Source: Planctomycetaceae bacterium (GTDB lineage Bacteria; Planctomycetota; Planctomycetia; Pirellulales; UBA1268). Taken from it: a DNA stretch of 8,395 bases. Location: contig SXWC01000048.1 of NCBI GenBank assembly GCA_005789975.1, positions 1 to 8,395 of the forward strand, written 5' to 3'. Below the pieces are notes generated by a model. It was given only the letters and a program-made list of their open reading frames with translations, was not told where the DNA came from and did not search any database. A program made the translations under genes and the position numbers. Shown here piece by piece: positions 1 to 6,974 of the stretch; the stretch's first letter is position 1; each line of letters starts with the position of its first letter.

Positions 1-171
1 GAGTGGCGCCGGGTCGAAGATCGCCACCGATTCCGAGAGGGAACCCAAGGAAGTTCGGCCGACGCCGAGCCGCTTGCGGACCTTGTCGAGGGCGCAGGCT
101 CGCTGCAGGTCACGCAGGCTCGCGCAGATCTCGCTGGGTTCGTCCGGCCATGACGGGCACGATACCGTCAT
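1..171 (-). CDS. IS4-like transposase, N-terminal fragment (runs off left edge)
   Basis: The minus strand is open from base 303 to base 1. From the ATG at 171 it gives 57 residues before leaving the window. Residues about 19-54 read as a charged helix (LRDLQRACALDKVRKRLGV) followed by RTSLGSLSES and then IFDP. A helix followed by an S-L-G-S-(L/F)-S-E motif is, from memory, typical of the N-terminal region of IS4-family DDE transposases common in planctomycetes. The catalytic DDE residues would lie to the left, outside the window, so activity cannot be judged. The start is uncertain: AAGG sits only 3 bases before the ATG at 171, and a GTG at 192 is an alternative. If the gene is whole, the right end of the element should lie between here and base 412, but I could not identify a terminal repeat or target duplication. 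It may equally be a degraded copy. Confidence 0.5.
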   Translation of the reverse strand, partial: MTVSCPSWPDEPSEICASLRDLQRACALDKVRKRLGVGRTSLGSLSESVAIFDPAPL

Positions 172-172
172 G
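149..172. repeat. 8-bp inverted repeat with 8-base spacer
   Basis: The arms CATGACGG (149-156) and CCGTCATG (165-172) are perfect reverse complements separated by 8 bases. The repeat spans the proposed ATG (169-171) of the transposase fragment. It could be a hairpin in the transcript that limits translation, a protein-binding palindrome, or chance in GC-rich DNA. No T-run follows on either strand, so it is not a standard terminator. Confidence 0.4.
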
Positions 173-412
173 ACCTTGGGCGCGCAACTCACCCTCAACT
201 TCTCAGTCCGCCGAGTCGCCAAGGCGCAAATCCTGTGCCGAACAGGATTGCCCGGAGGGCCGTCGTGAACGTCCGGCGACGGGGTATGGGTGGCCCCGAA
301 CCATCACCAGCCGGCGTCACCCACCAAAATCCCCAATCCGCGGGCAATCAACCCTTGGCGCGCAAGGCTCAACTGGGAGCCGTATCAGAGCCTCGCGACA
401 GCGGCCATCCGG
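172..412. other. Non-coding stretch between transposase fragment and operon end
   Basis: I see no gene in these 241 bases. Open frames crossing it lack family resemblance and plausible ribosome binding sites. It lies 3' of the phosphoribosyltransferase operon and 5' of the transposase fragment, both on the minus strand. It should therefore contain the operon's transcription stop and possibly the right boundary of an insertion sequence. Besides the hairpin at 229-249 there is a weak 5-bp stem (CCTTG 353-357, CAAGG 363-367). Neither is followed by a T-run. Confidence 0.5.
229..249. repeat. Perfect 8-bp hairpin, possible bidirectional terminator
   Basis: The arms AATCCTGT (229-236) and ACAGGATT (242-249) are perfectly complementary around the 5-base loop GCCGA. 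The hairpin is about 165 bases downstream of the phosphoribosyltransferase stop on the minus strand and just upstream of the transposase fragment. It could end the operon's transcript or shield the transposase from read-through, as hairpins near insertion-sequence ends often do. There is no T-tract, so a role as an intrinsic terminator is doubtful. Confidence 0.4.
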
Positions 413-1081
413 TCAGGAACGCTGCGGGATCGCGATCGGTGAGCCGTGTTCGCGGAGCAACTCGACGACGCGGGAGTCCTCGACCTGCTCGAAGTCGCGG
501 TAGAACTGCCCGACCGCCCAGAAGGTCTGCGGCTCCAACAGGCAGATCACCCGGTCGCAGAGCCGACGGATCGCGTCGATCCGCTCGGGCGAGCCGACCG
601 GCACGGCGACGATGATCTCCCGGGCCCCGGCGGCGCGGACGGTGTGCAGGGCCGCGATCATCGTGGCTCCGGTGGCGATCCCGTCGTCGGTGAGGATCAC
701 CGTGCGGCCTGCGATCGTGGCCTGCGGCCGCACCCTGCGAAACAGGACGCGGCGGCGTTCGATCTCGGCCATCTGACGCTTCCGCTCGGCCTCGATCCAG
801 GCGTCGCCGGCATCGGTCATCGCCGCCGCGAAGTGGTTGAGGTGGACCTCCCCGTCCTCCGAGACGGCACCGAGGGCGAGTTCGGGCTGGTGCGGCGCGC
901 GGAGCTTCCGCGAGAGGACGACGTCGAGCTCGGCACCCAGGCCGCGGGCGAGCGGGACGCCGACCTCCACGCCCCCGCGGGGGATCGCCAGCACGAGCGG
1001 GTCGTGAAAACTCTGGCCGCGGAGCCGCTCGACGAGCATCCATCCGGCCTCGGTCCGGTCGCTGAACGTGGTGTGGTTCAT
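413..1081 (-). CDS. Predicted phosphoribosyltransferase (type I PRTase fold)
   Basis: This is a 222-residue cytoplasmic protein. The signature PRPP-binding loop VILTDDGIATGAT is at residues 128-140: two acidic residues after a hydrophobic strand, then the GxATGxT turn that grips the 5'-phosphate and ribose of PRPP. The early segment LAIPRGGVEVG (31-41) and the following SRKL (57-60) match the stand-alone predicted phosphoribosyltransferases of COG1926. C-terminal YRDFEQVED (194-202) is also typical of that group. The base or other acceptor is unknown. Length is normal for the single-domain form. The ATG at 1081 is preceded by GGAGG (1090-1094) with 8 bases between, supporting this start. It is the last gene of the operon, 18 bases after the hydrolase stop. 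Genes or domains of these two families are often neighbours or fused in other bacteria, so a joint role is likely, but the reaction is not known. Confidence 0.9.
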   Translation of the reverse strand: MNHTTFSDRTEAGWMLVERLRGQSFHDPLVLAIPRGGVEVGVPLARGLGAELDVVLSRKLRAPHQPELALGAVSEDGEVHLNHFAAAMTDAGDAWIEAERKRQMAEIERRRVLFRRVRPQATIAGRTVILTDDGIATGATMIAALHTVRAAGAREIIVAVPVGSPERIDAIRRLCDRVICLLEPQTFWAVGQFYRDFEQVEDSRVVELLREHGSPIAIPQRS

Positions 1082-1099
1082 GTGGTGGGCCTCCGGGGA

Positions 1100-1765
1100 T
1101 CAGTCGTGCAGGTGCCTGGCAAACCAGTCGGCGGCGAGCCGGGCCGCCTCCTCCAGCGTGCCCGGCTCCTCGAAGAGGTGGGTCGCGCCGGCGACGATGG
1201 CGAGCTGCTTCTCCCCGTCGAGCTGCGCGAGCGCCTGCCTGTTGAGCTCGAGCACGTCGGTGTCGTCGGCCCCGACGATCAGGAGGGTGGGGGCGTGGAC
1301 GGCGCGGAGCTTGCGGCCCGCGAGATCGGGCCGTCCGCCCCGCGAGACCACGGCCGACACCCGTGGTTCCACCGCTGCGGCGAGGAGCGCGGCAGCGGCG
1401 CCGGTGCTCGCGCCGAAGAGGCCGAGCGGCAGGTGGCGGGTCTGCTCGAGGCCGGCGACATACCGCACGGCGGCCAGCAGCCGCTCCGAGAGCAGGGCCA
1501 CGTCGAACACGTTGACACGATCGGTCGCCTCCTGCTCGGTGAGCAGATCGAAGAGCAGCGTGCCGATCCACGACTCGTGGAGCACCGATGCCACGTAGGC
1601 GTTGCGGGGGCTGTGACGGCTCGACCCGCTGCCATGCGCGAAGAGCACCAGGCCCGTGGGCGGCGCGGGGAGCACCAGCCGGCCCGGCAGCGCGATGGCC
1701 TGCCCCTTCGTGCCGTTGACCGGCACCGTGACGTCGAACGACTCGATCGCGCCTGCGAGCGTCAT
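1100..1765 (-). CDS. Alpha/beta hydrolase, dienelactone-hydrolase-like
   Basis: This is a 221-residue alpha/beta hydrolase with no signal peptide, presumably cytoplasmic. In order: the oxyanion-side motif FAHGSGSSRHSPRN (42-55), the nucleophile elbow GASTG with Ser120 (118-122), the acid-bearing strand LLIVGADDTDV (161-171, probably Asp167 or Asp168) and the catalytic His196 in GATHLFEEPG. The layout fits the dienelactone hydrolase group (COG0412), where the nucleophile may be Ser or Cys; here it is Ser. The substrate is not predictable, and chlorocatechol breakdown is unlikely from context. The ATG overlaps the upstream stop as ATGA (1762-1765). A strong GGAGGAG (1771-1777) lies 5 bases before the start, inside the end of the upstream gene, so the two are probably translationally coupled. 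The next gene downstream is the phosphoribosyltransferase. Confidence 0.9.
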   Translation of the reverse strand: MTLAGAIESFDVTVPVNGTKGQAIALPGRLVLPAPPTGLVLFAHGSGSSRHSPRNAYVASVLHESWIGTLLFDLLTEQEATDRVNVFDVALLSERLLAAVRYVAGLEQTRHLPLGLFGASTGAAAALLAAAVEPRVSAVVSRGGRPDLAGRKLRAVHAPTLLIVGADDTDVLELNRQALAQLDGEKQLAIVAGATHLFEEPGTLEEAARLAADWFARHLHD

Positions 1766-2349
1766 GGGATCTCCTCCGAAGCGGCGTTGCGGGGGTGGCG
1801 GGGATGAATCAGATGGACGGCGGAGGCCTGCGGTCCGTCGTCCCCTTCCTCCTCGCTGAAAAACACCGGCGTGCCGATGTCGGCCACGCGAAACTCCTCG
1901 TCGGAGATGGCATGGCGATGAAAGTAGATCTCGCGGCCGTCAGGTGTCTCGATGAAGCCGTATCCCTGGAGGGGAAAGACCTGCGAGATCCGCCCCCGGG
2001 CCCGCGGCGCGTGGACCTTCTCCGCGCCCCGCATCCGCCGGGCGTGGTCCTCCAGCCGGCGGCGGGCCGCCAGAAACGAGTCGCGCAGGGCCACGAACAC
2101 GTCCTCATGGGCGTGATCGAGAGGATGGTTGCGGTTGACGACGAGCTCGCCGCCCGGCACGACGAGATCGATCCTCACGGAGTAGAGATTGCCGTCCCGG
2201 TGGTGCCGGTGCGGCTTCGCCACGACAACGTGGCAGCCGGTGATGCGGTCGGAATACCGCTCGAGTTCGGCGATGTGGTCGAGGGCGGCGTCGCGGACGG
2301 CCTCGTCGATCGGCAGGTCGTCGAACGAGACCTGCGGCTGGGTCTGCAT
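1762..2349 (-). CDS. Ribosome hibernation factor (HPF/RaiA-like) fused to a cold-shock domain
   Basis: This is a 195-residue cytoplasmic protein with two domains. Residues about 5-105 resemble the sigma-54 modulation/S30EA family: an early helix (VRDAALDHIAELERYSDRI), a beta strand with CHVVVAKP, YSVRIDLVVPGGELVVNR, and a second helix (EDVFVALRDSFLAARRRLEDHARR). HPF/RaiA proteins bind the decoding centre of the 30S subunit and idle ribosomes. Residues about 118-183 form a cold-shock domain with the RNA-binding motifs GYGFIET (129-135, RNP1-like) and IYFHRHAI (141-148, RNP2-like), which would bind single-stranded RNA. The combination is known in other bacteria, often annotated as an HPF/RaiA-family ribosome-associated protein. 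The ATG at 2349 is chosen because GGAGAG (2357-2362) lies 7 bases before it and the HPF homology begins right after. The open frame continues far upstream, but that part is antisense to the permease. It is the first gene of the operon and overlaps the hydrolase by 4 bases. Confidence 0.9.
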   Translation of the reverse strand: MQTQPQVSFDDLPIDEAVRDAALDHIAELERYSDRITGCHVVVAKPHRHHRDGNLYSVRIDLVVPGGELVVNRNHPLDHAHEDVFVALRDSFLAARRRLEDHARRMRGAEKVHAPRARGRISQVFPLQGYGFIETPDGREIYFHRHAISDEEFRVADIGTPVFFSEEEGDDGPQASAVHLIHPRHPRNAASEEIP

Positions 2350-2540
2350 GGGCTGTCTCTCCAACCGGGTGCCGTGATGGCCGGGAGGCAAAGACGCCGC
2401 ATCCTGCACGCGCCGGCGGAACGATACGCAGGCCCGCCGCCAGAGGCCGCCGGCCGGGCCCGCCGGGCGGATTGGGCCGCCGATCCAACGGGCGGACACT
2501 TTGCCGCACGGTGGCTTCACGCCCGCGGCGGCGGCGGCCG
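2350..2540 (-). promoter_or_regulatory. Intergenic leader of the HPF/hydrolase/PRT operon
   Basis: These 191 bases separate the permease stop from the hibernation-factor start, and all flanking genes are on the minus strand. The operon promoter is expected here. The only sites I can point to are the ribosome binding site GGAGAG at 2357-2362 and GC-rich self-complementary runs around 2448-2475 that might stop permease transcription. I see no convincing -35/-10 pair; a TATCGT at about 2423-2428 is isolated. The promoter call rests on position. Confidence 0.3.
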
Positions 2541-5054
2541 CTACTCCGCCGAGATCGACTCGAGCAGGTCGAGCCGGACCGCGCGGCGGGCCGGAAGCCA
2601 GGCGGCGAGAACCGTGACGACGACGGCCGCGAGCAGGTTGGCCGCGATGATGTCGGGCCGCAGTTGAAACCGGAGCGGGTGGCCGAGCAGCGGCTGGCTG
2701 GCGAACTGGATGAAAACCGCCGTGGTCAGGCCGGCGACGAGGCCGATGATCCCGGCGGCGATTCCCAGAAGAACGCTCTCCAGCACCACCAGCCGCACCA
2801 CCTGCCCGCGACGCATGCCGACCGCCCGCAGAAGCCCCAGCGATCGTCTCTTCTCCAGCACGTTCATCGTCACCGTGTTGGCCACGCCGAGGCTGCCGAC
2901 CACGAAGCCGAGCCCCAGGATCGACCAGAGCGAGCCGACGACGCCCGTCACGATTTTGTCGATGTACCGCCGCAGTTCGACGAAGGACCGCAGGAGCATC
3001 GAATGCTCCCGGGCTATCGCCTCGAGAGGCCGCCGGAGGGCCGCCCCACGGCCCGGCGACGCCGTCACGAGGAGGACGTCGGCGGCCTCCATGCCGAAGG
3101 TCTTCTTGGCCGCGTCGCGGCGGAGCTGCAGCGAGGCGCCGCCCGAGGTGTAGTCCACGACCAACGCCGCCACCTTCACCGGCGTCGCCCGGCCGAACAC
3201 CTCGTCCACGACCTCGTCGCCCGCATTCACTCCAACCCGCTGGGCGAGCACGGTGCCCGCCACCGCCTCGCCCCGCGCCAGCGCCGCGCGGACCTCGTCG
3301 GGCGTCGCTCCGACCGGCTCCAGCGGCAGCGGTTTGTCGTCGGGCATGTCGCGGGCGATCACCACGCACACGCTCCCCGCCACGCGACCGGTGGCCACAC
3401 CGATCCCCTCGACGTCGGCGACGCCGTCGAGCTCGCGGACGATCCTCTCCAGGCGACGCGAATCGGCCCCGCGCTCCTCCCGCGACACAGAGAGCGCTCC
3501 GGCCTGCGTGAGCACCCAGTCGGCCTTGAGCATCTTTCCGTACCAGGCGAGCACATCCTCGACGCTGTCGCGAATCGCGTGGCCCAGGCCGATGCCGTTG
3601 CTCACGGCGACCACGAGCACGCCGGCGGTGAGCGCCGTGCGGATCGGCTGCCGCACGATCTGCTCGACCGCGAGCCTCCCCTCCACCCGCCAGCGGGCGG
3701 GCACCGCGCGTCCCAGGAGCCTCACCAACGGTATCAGCAGAAACGGCGTCATCGTGACGAACGCGAGCAACAGCGCGATGCCCGAGAGCACGGACGCCCG
3801 CGGCGGCCACACCCCGACATACATCAGCGCCTCGGAGAGCGCCGCGACCGCGGCCAATCCTCCGGCCGCCACGAGGAGTCTCCGGGATGCCGTCGGCGGT
3901 GGGGCGGCCGGAGCGGCGGCGAGGCCCTCGAGCAGGTCGACCGACGTCGCCTCCCGCGCGGGCCACCAGGCCGCCGCCATGGCGAGGCAGACCCCCATCA
4001 CGATCGCGAAGGGCACGAGCCACGGCTCGACGGCGAGTCCGACGGAGGGCGTCTGGAGGGCCTGCGATATGCCGGCCGAAATCGGCCCGGCCGCCGCGAG
4101 GCCCGACGCGGCCCCCACGACGGCGCCGAGGCCGCCGAGGATCGCGGCCTCCAGCACGACGAACCGGCGCACCTGCCGGCCCGTGGCCCCGAGCAGCCGC
4201 ACGAGAGAGAGCCCACGGCGGCGTTCGGCCACGTTCATGAGCATCGCGTTGCCGACGATGAACCACGACATCGCCAGGGTGAGCGCCGTCACGAAATCGA
4301 GCCCGAGGTTGGCCGAGTGGAGCACGTCATCGGCCATGCTGGCCCGACCCACGGGCACGTCGGCAAGCAGCGACGCCGGCAGCCGGTTCGCCACCTCCGC
4401 CATCACGTGCGAACGATCGGCACTGGCAAGGAGCGGGAGCCGCACCCGATCGACCTCGGCCGTGGAGAGCGACATCGCCTCCAGCGCCCGGATGTCGACG
4501 ACCACCGTCGCACCCTCGGCGAACCAGCGGAGGGATTCGCCGGTCGCGAGGCCCGTGATCCGCATCCGGGCGATCCGCCGCCGTGCGAAAAACAGGACTT
4601 CGTCCCCCACCCCGACCCCGAGCCCCTTGGCGAACGTCGCGTCGAGGACCACCTCGTCGTCTTCGCGACAGGGTTCGCCCGACTCGAGCGTGAGCAGGCC
4701 AGCCGCGGCGAGCGCCGCCGCATCCACCCCGACGGCCACCTCACGCAGCCTGCTGCCGCCCACGCGGAGGAGCGTCGGCCGGTAGAAGAGGGGCACCGCC
4801 GCGCGGATGCCGGGCAGATCGACGACCCGGGGGACGAGGGCCGCGTCGAACCGTCCTCCGTCCCGCGCCGTGATGTCGATCGAGGGCACGCCGGCGATCG
4901 TCTCGGTGAGCCGACGGTAGCCCGCACGCGAGGCGTCGGCGGCCGCCCAGGTGGCGACCACCGCGCCCACGGCCACGGCCACGCTGGCCGCCGCGGCGAC
5001 GGCCCGCCCCGGGCGGTTCTGCCACTGCCGGACGAGCAGGGTGCGAAGCCTCAT
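2541..5054 (-). CDS. ABC transporter permease with two FtsX domains (YbbP/MacB-like)
   Basis: This 837-residue inner-membrane protein is the permease partner of the ATPase encoded just upstream. About ten membrane segments can be read: 18-38, 253-275, 299-323, 346-364, 393-413, 421-446, 473-492, 703-730, 755-780 and 803-822. Large extracytoplasmic parts lie at about 40-250 and 495-700. The two halves repeat the same FtsX module: the coupling motif AERRRGLSLVRLLGATGRQV (276-295) is echoed by LEKRRSLGLLRAVGMRRGQV (733-752). The closing motif PAREATSVDLLEGL (365-378) is echoed by PARRAVRLDLLESI (821-834). This duplicated architecture and length match YbbP-type permeases. Such type VII systems typically pull lipids, lipoproteins or small molecules from the outer face of the membrane rather than pumping through it. 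The substrate is unknown. The ATG overlaps the ATPase stop by ATGA (5051-5054); a GGAG lies about 10 bases upstream. Confidence 0.92.
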   Translation of the reverse strand: MRLRTLLVRQWQNRPGRAVAAAASVAVAVGAVVATWAAADASRAGYRRLTETIAGVPSIDITARDGGRFDAALVPRVVDLPGIRAAVPLFYRPTLLRVGGSRLREVAVGVDAAALAAAGLLTLESGEPCREDDEVVLDATFAKGLGVGVGDEVLFFARRRIARMRITGLATGESLRWFAEGATVVVDIRALEAMSLSTAEVDRVRLPLLASADRSHVMAEVANRLPASLLADVPVGRASMADDVLHSANLGLDFVTALTLAMSWFIVGNAMLMNVAERRRGLSLVRLLGATGRQVRRFVVLEAAILGGLGAVVGAASGLAAAGPISAGISQALQTPSVGLAVEPWLVPFAIVMGVCLAMAAAWWPAREATSVDLLEGLAAAPAAPPPTASRRLLVAAGGLAAVAALSEALMYVGVWPPRASVLSGIALLLAFVTMTPFLLIPLVRLLGRAVPARWRVEGRLAVEQIVRQPIRTALTAGVLVVAVSNGIGLGHAIRDSVEDVLAWYGKMLKADWVLTQAGALSVSREERGADSRRLERIVRELDGVADVEGIGVATGRVAGSVCVVIARDMPDDKPLPLEPVGATPDEVRAALARGEAVAGTVLAQRVGVNAGDEVVDEVFGRATPVKVAALVVDYTSGGASLQLRRDAAKKTFGMEAADVLLVTASPGRGAALRRPLEAIAREHSMLLRSFVELRRYIDKIVTGVVGSLWSILGLGFVVGSLGVANTVTMNVLEKRRSLGLLRAVGMRRGQVVRLVVLESVLLGIAAGIIGLVAGLTTAVFIQFASQPLLGHPLRFQLRPDIIAANLLAAVVVTVLAAWLPARRAVRLDLLESISAE

Positions 5055-5755
5055 CGGGAGGCGTCTCCGCGGGACGAATCCGATTCGATCCGCCCGTCGC
5101 GCATGCTCACGACCCGCCCCGCGGCCGCGGCCACCGACGGGTCGTGCGTGATGAGGATCACGGTCTGCCGCCGATCCGCGACCAGTTGCTGAAGGAGCTC
5201 GACGATCCGGGCGGAGTTCGTGGTGTCGAGGGCACCGGTCGGCTCGTCGGCGAGCCCGATCGCGGGCCCGGTCACCCGAGCCCGGGCGACCGCGCCCCGC
5301 TGCTGCTCGCCGCCGGAGAGCTCATCGGGACGGTGCCCCGCGCGGTGGGCCATGGCGACCGCCTCGAGCGCCTCCCTGGCCGCCGCGTCCGCAACGGCAT
5401 GGCCGACGCCGTCGAGCACGAGCGGCAGCGCGACGTTTTCCAGGAGCGAGAGTTCGGGCAGCAGATTGTAGCGCTGAAAGACGAAGCCGATCCGCCGGCG
5501 TCGCACGGCCGCCAGGGCGTCGTCGTCGAGCGTGGCCAGATCGACACCTTCGAGAAGCACGCGGCCGGCGGTGGGTCGGGTGATCCCGCCGAGCAGATGC
5601 AGCAATGTGCTCTTGCCCGAGCCCGAGGCACCGGTGACGGCCACGAACTCACCGCCGTCGACCGTGAGGTCCACGCCACGGACGGCGGCGACCGCCGCCC
5701 CATGGCCGGCGCCGCCGAACGTCTTCTCGAGTGCTTCTGTGCGGAGGATCGACAC
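5051..5755 (-). CDS. ABC transporter ATP-binding protein (LolD/YbbA/MacB class)
   Basis: With the GTG start at 5755 this is a 234-residue cytoplasmic ATPase that powers the overlapping permease. All nucleotide-binding motifs are present: Walker A GASGSGKST (42-50), Q-loop Gln94 in FVFQRYNLLPE, signature LSGGEQQR (146-153), Walker B ending LADEPTGALD (Asp170, catalytic Glu171) and switch His204 in ILITHD. The QRYNLLPELSLLENV and DEPTGALD wording is typical of the MacB/LolD/YbbA group that pairs with FtsX-type permeases. Two GTG starts are possible. I prefer 5755 because GAGG (5762-5765) lies 6 bases upstream and homologues usually start about ten residues before the first conserved KTF. A GTG at 5782 would add nine residues but has no clear binding site. 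Walker B reads AIGLADE, with a Gly where a bulky hydrophobic residue is usual, which is unlikely to be disabling. The stop overlaps the permease start. Confidence 0.93.
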   Translation of the reverse strand: MSILRTEALEKTFGGAGHGAAVAAVRGVDLTVDGGEFVAVTGASGSGKSTLLHLLGGITRPTAGRVLLEGVDLATLDDDALAAVRRRRIGFVFQRYNLLPELSLLENVALPLVLDGVGHAVADAAAREALEAVAMAHRAGHRPDELSGGEQQRGAVARARVTGPAIGLADEPTGALDTTNSARIVELLQQLVADRRQTVILITHDPSVAAAAGRVVSMRDGRIESDSSRGDASR

Positions 5756-5761
5756 GGGCTG

Positions 5762-5765
5762 CCTC
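5762..5765 (-). promoter_or_regulatory. Ribosome binding site deciding the ATPase start
   Basis: GAGG on the minus strand is 6 bases before the GTG at 5755. The competing GTG at 5782 has only a GAG two bases away. This favours the shorter protein. Confidence 0.5.
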
Positions 5766-5909
5766 GCCGGCGACCGGGCCACTGCTCGCCGCGGCCCGCG
5801 GACGACATCGTATCCGTGCCCACGTCTCCATGGCGGCCGCAGGAGCCCGGCCTCCCCGCGCGAACGGCCCGCGACGGGCCCGAGCGTGGCGATTTCCGCG
5901 GCCGGCCCG

Positions 5910-6974
5910 CTACGGGGCGGCTTTGGGATCGACCTCGAGGGGCAGCGTGGCCCGGGCCGTCGTCCCGGCGAGGGTGTCGACGACGGCCACTTCGATCCGC
6001 GCCGGACCGGCGGGGAGCGATGCGGGAAGCGTGATCACATACCTCGCGAAGTAGTCGCGCCGCTGCGCGCGGCAGGTCTCGGCCAGCGGTTCGAAGCTCC
6101 ACTCGTGGGCGATGCGATCGTCGGCAGAGTAGAGCGTGAACTTCGCGTCGATGCAGGTCGTGTGGCCGGCCGGTGATTCACCGGCGGTGAGGTTGTCGAG
6201 CTCGAAGTAGACGATCACCTCCTGCCCGGGCTGGAACCGGCTTTCCGTGAACCTGTCGACCACGCCCCAGCCTTGAACCCGCGAGGCGAAGCAGGCGTTG
6301 CCGAGCGAGAGCGCCACCGGTGGCGGTTCCGCAGGGGTCGCCACGGCCGGAGCCGATTCCGTTTCGGCCTGCGGCACCAGGACGGGCGGCACGACCGGCG
6401 GCAGGGCGGACGCCTGCCCGGCCCCGTCGGCCTCGACTTTCGCCGGGGCTTCAGCCACCGGCGCGACCTGGACGTCGATGGCGGCCGCGTCGAGATCGGC
6501 CTTCGCGGCGACATGCGAGGCGGGAATGACCTCCACCCCGGCCCGATCGACGACTTCCTCGGCCGCCGCATCGGAGGCGGAAATCTCCTCGAGCGTCGAT
6601 GCGAAAGCCTCGACGACCACCGGCCAGTCTTCCTGCTGTGTCTGCTGCAGCGTCTCGATGAGCGTCGCCCGCGTGGCGTCGTCGAGCGGGCCCAGCCGCT
6701 TGACGCGGGCCACGGCCTCGTCGATCGCCGCCTTGCGGCGCTCCTCATCGACCGCTTCATCCGCGGTCGAGGTCGAACTGGAGTCGGTGGTGCCGGCCGT
6801 GTCGGCGGCGGCCGACGGCTCAGGATCGGTCTCCGACGCGTGCTCGGCGAAGTCCCAGAGGGTCTCGCGGAGATAAGCCGTGCTGATGGCGGACGTGCAG
6901 CCGCCCCCGATCGGGACGAGGAGCAAGACGAGGGCCAGCCGACCGCCGCGAACCGACCAGAAGATGCTGTTCAT
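5910..6974 (-). CDS. Predicted lipoprotein with planctomycete-type C-terminal domain, function unknown
   Basis: This is a 354-residue exported protein. Residues 1-26 form a signal peptide: basic VRGGR, hydrophobic LALVLLLVPI, then GGGC with Cys26 as the likely lipidation site. The lipobox is imperfect because -3 is Gly rather than Leu. Residues 47-75 are a Ser/Thr/Asp/Glu-rich linker. Residues 75-145 are a predicted helical region (including AIDEAVARVKRLGPLDDATR). Residues 165-222 are an Ala/Pro/Val/Glu-rich disordered stretch. Residues about 223-348 form a beta-rich domain with FASRVQGWGVVDRF, FQPGQEVIVYFELDN, CRAQRRDYFARYVITLP and a closing ARIEVAVVDTLAG. I recall this last pattern from secreted planctomycete proteins of unknown role. 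The ATG at 6974 is preferred because the signal peptide starts there; the longer open frame runs antisense into pyrB. No good ribosome binding site is visible. It is divergent from pyrB and about 150 bases upstream of the ATPase. Confidence 0.8.
   Translation of the reverse strand: MNSIFWSVRGGRLALVLLLVPIGGGCTSAISTAYLRETLWDFAEHASETDPEPSAAADTAGTTDSSSTSTADEAVDEERRKAAIDEAVARVKRLGPLDDATRATLIETLQQTQQEDWPVVVEAFASTLEEISASDAAAEEVVDRAGVEVIPASHVAAKADLDAAAIDVQVAPVAEAPAKVEADGAGQASALPPVVPPVLVPQAETESAPAVATPAEPPPVALSLGNACFASRVQGWGVVDRFTESRFQPGQEVIVYFELDNLTAGESPAGHTTCIDAKFTLYSADDRIAHEWSFEPLAETCRAQRRDYFARYVITLPASLPAGPARIEVAVVDTLAGTTARATLPLEVDPKAAP

Noticed and set aside
377..389. GAGCCGTAT, resembling the start of group II intron domain V
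   Set aside because: No matching ACGGTTC arm or GAAA-type loop follows within the expected 35 bases, and no intron reverse transcriptase is present.
369..1571. A 400-codon open frame on the minus strand
   Set aside because: It is a shifted frame over the same two real genes, with Arg/Pro/Gly-rich sequence and no domain.
446..1807. A 453-codon open frame on the plus strand
   Set aside because: It is antisense to the phosphoribosyltransferase and hydrolase genes, with shadow-like composition and no recognisable motif.
2350..4266. In-frame upstream extension of the hibernation-factor gene to 834 codons
   Set aside because: The extra part overlaps the permease gene in another frame, is low-complexity and Arg/Gly-rich, and the true start at 2349 has a good ribosome binding site.
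2472..5192. A 906-codon open frame on the plus strand
   Set aside because: It lies opposite the permease and ATPase genes. Its translation is full of Arg, His, Pro, Gly and Glu with no domain. The minus-strand products have complete family motifs.
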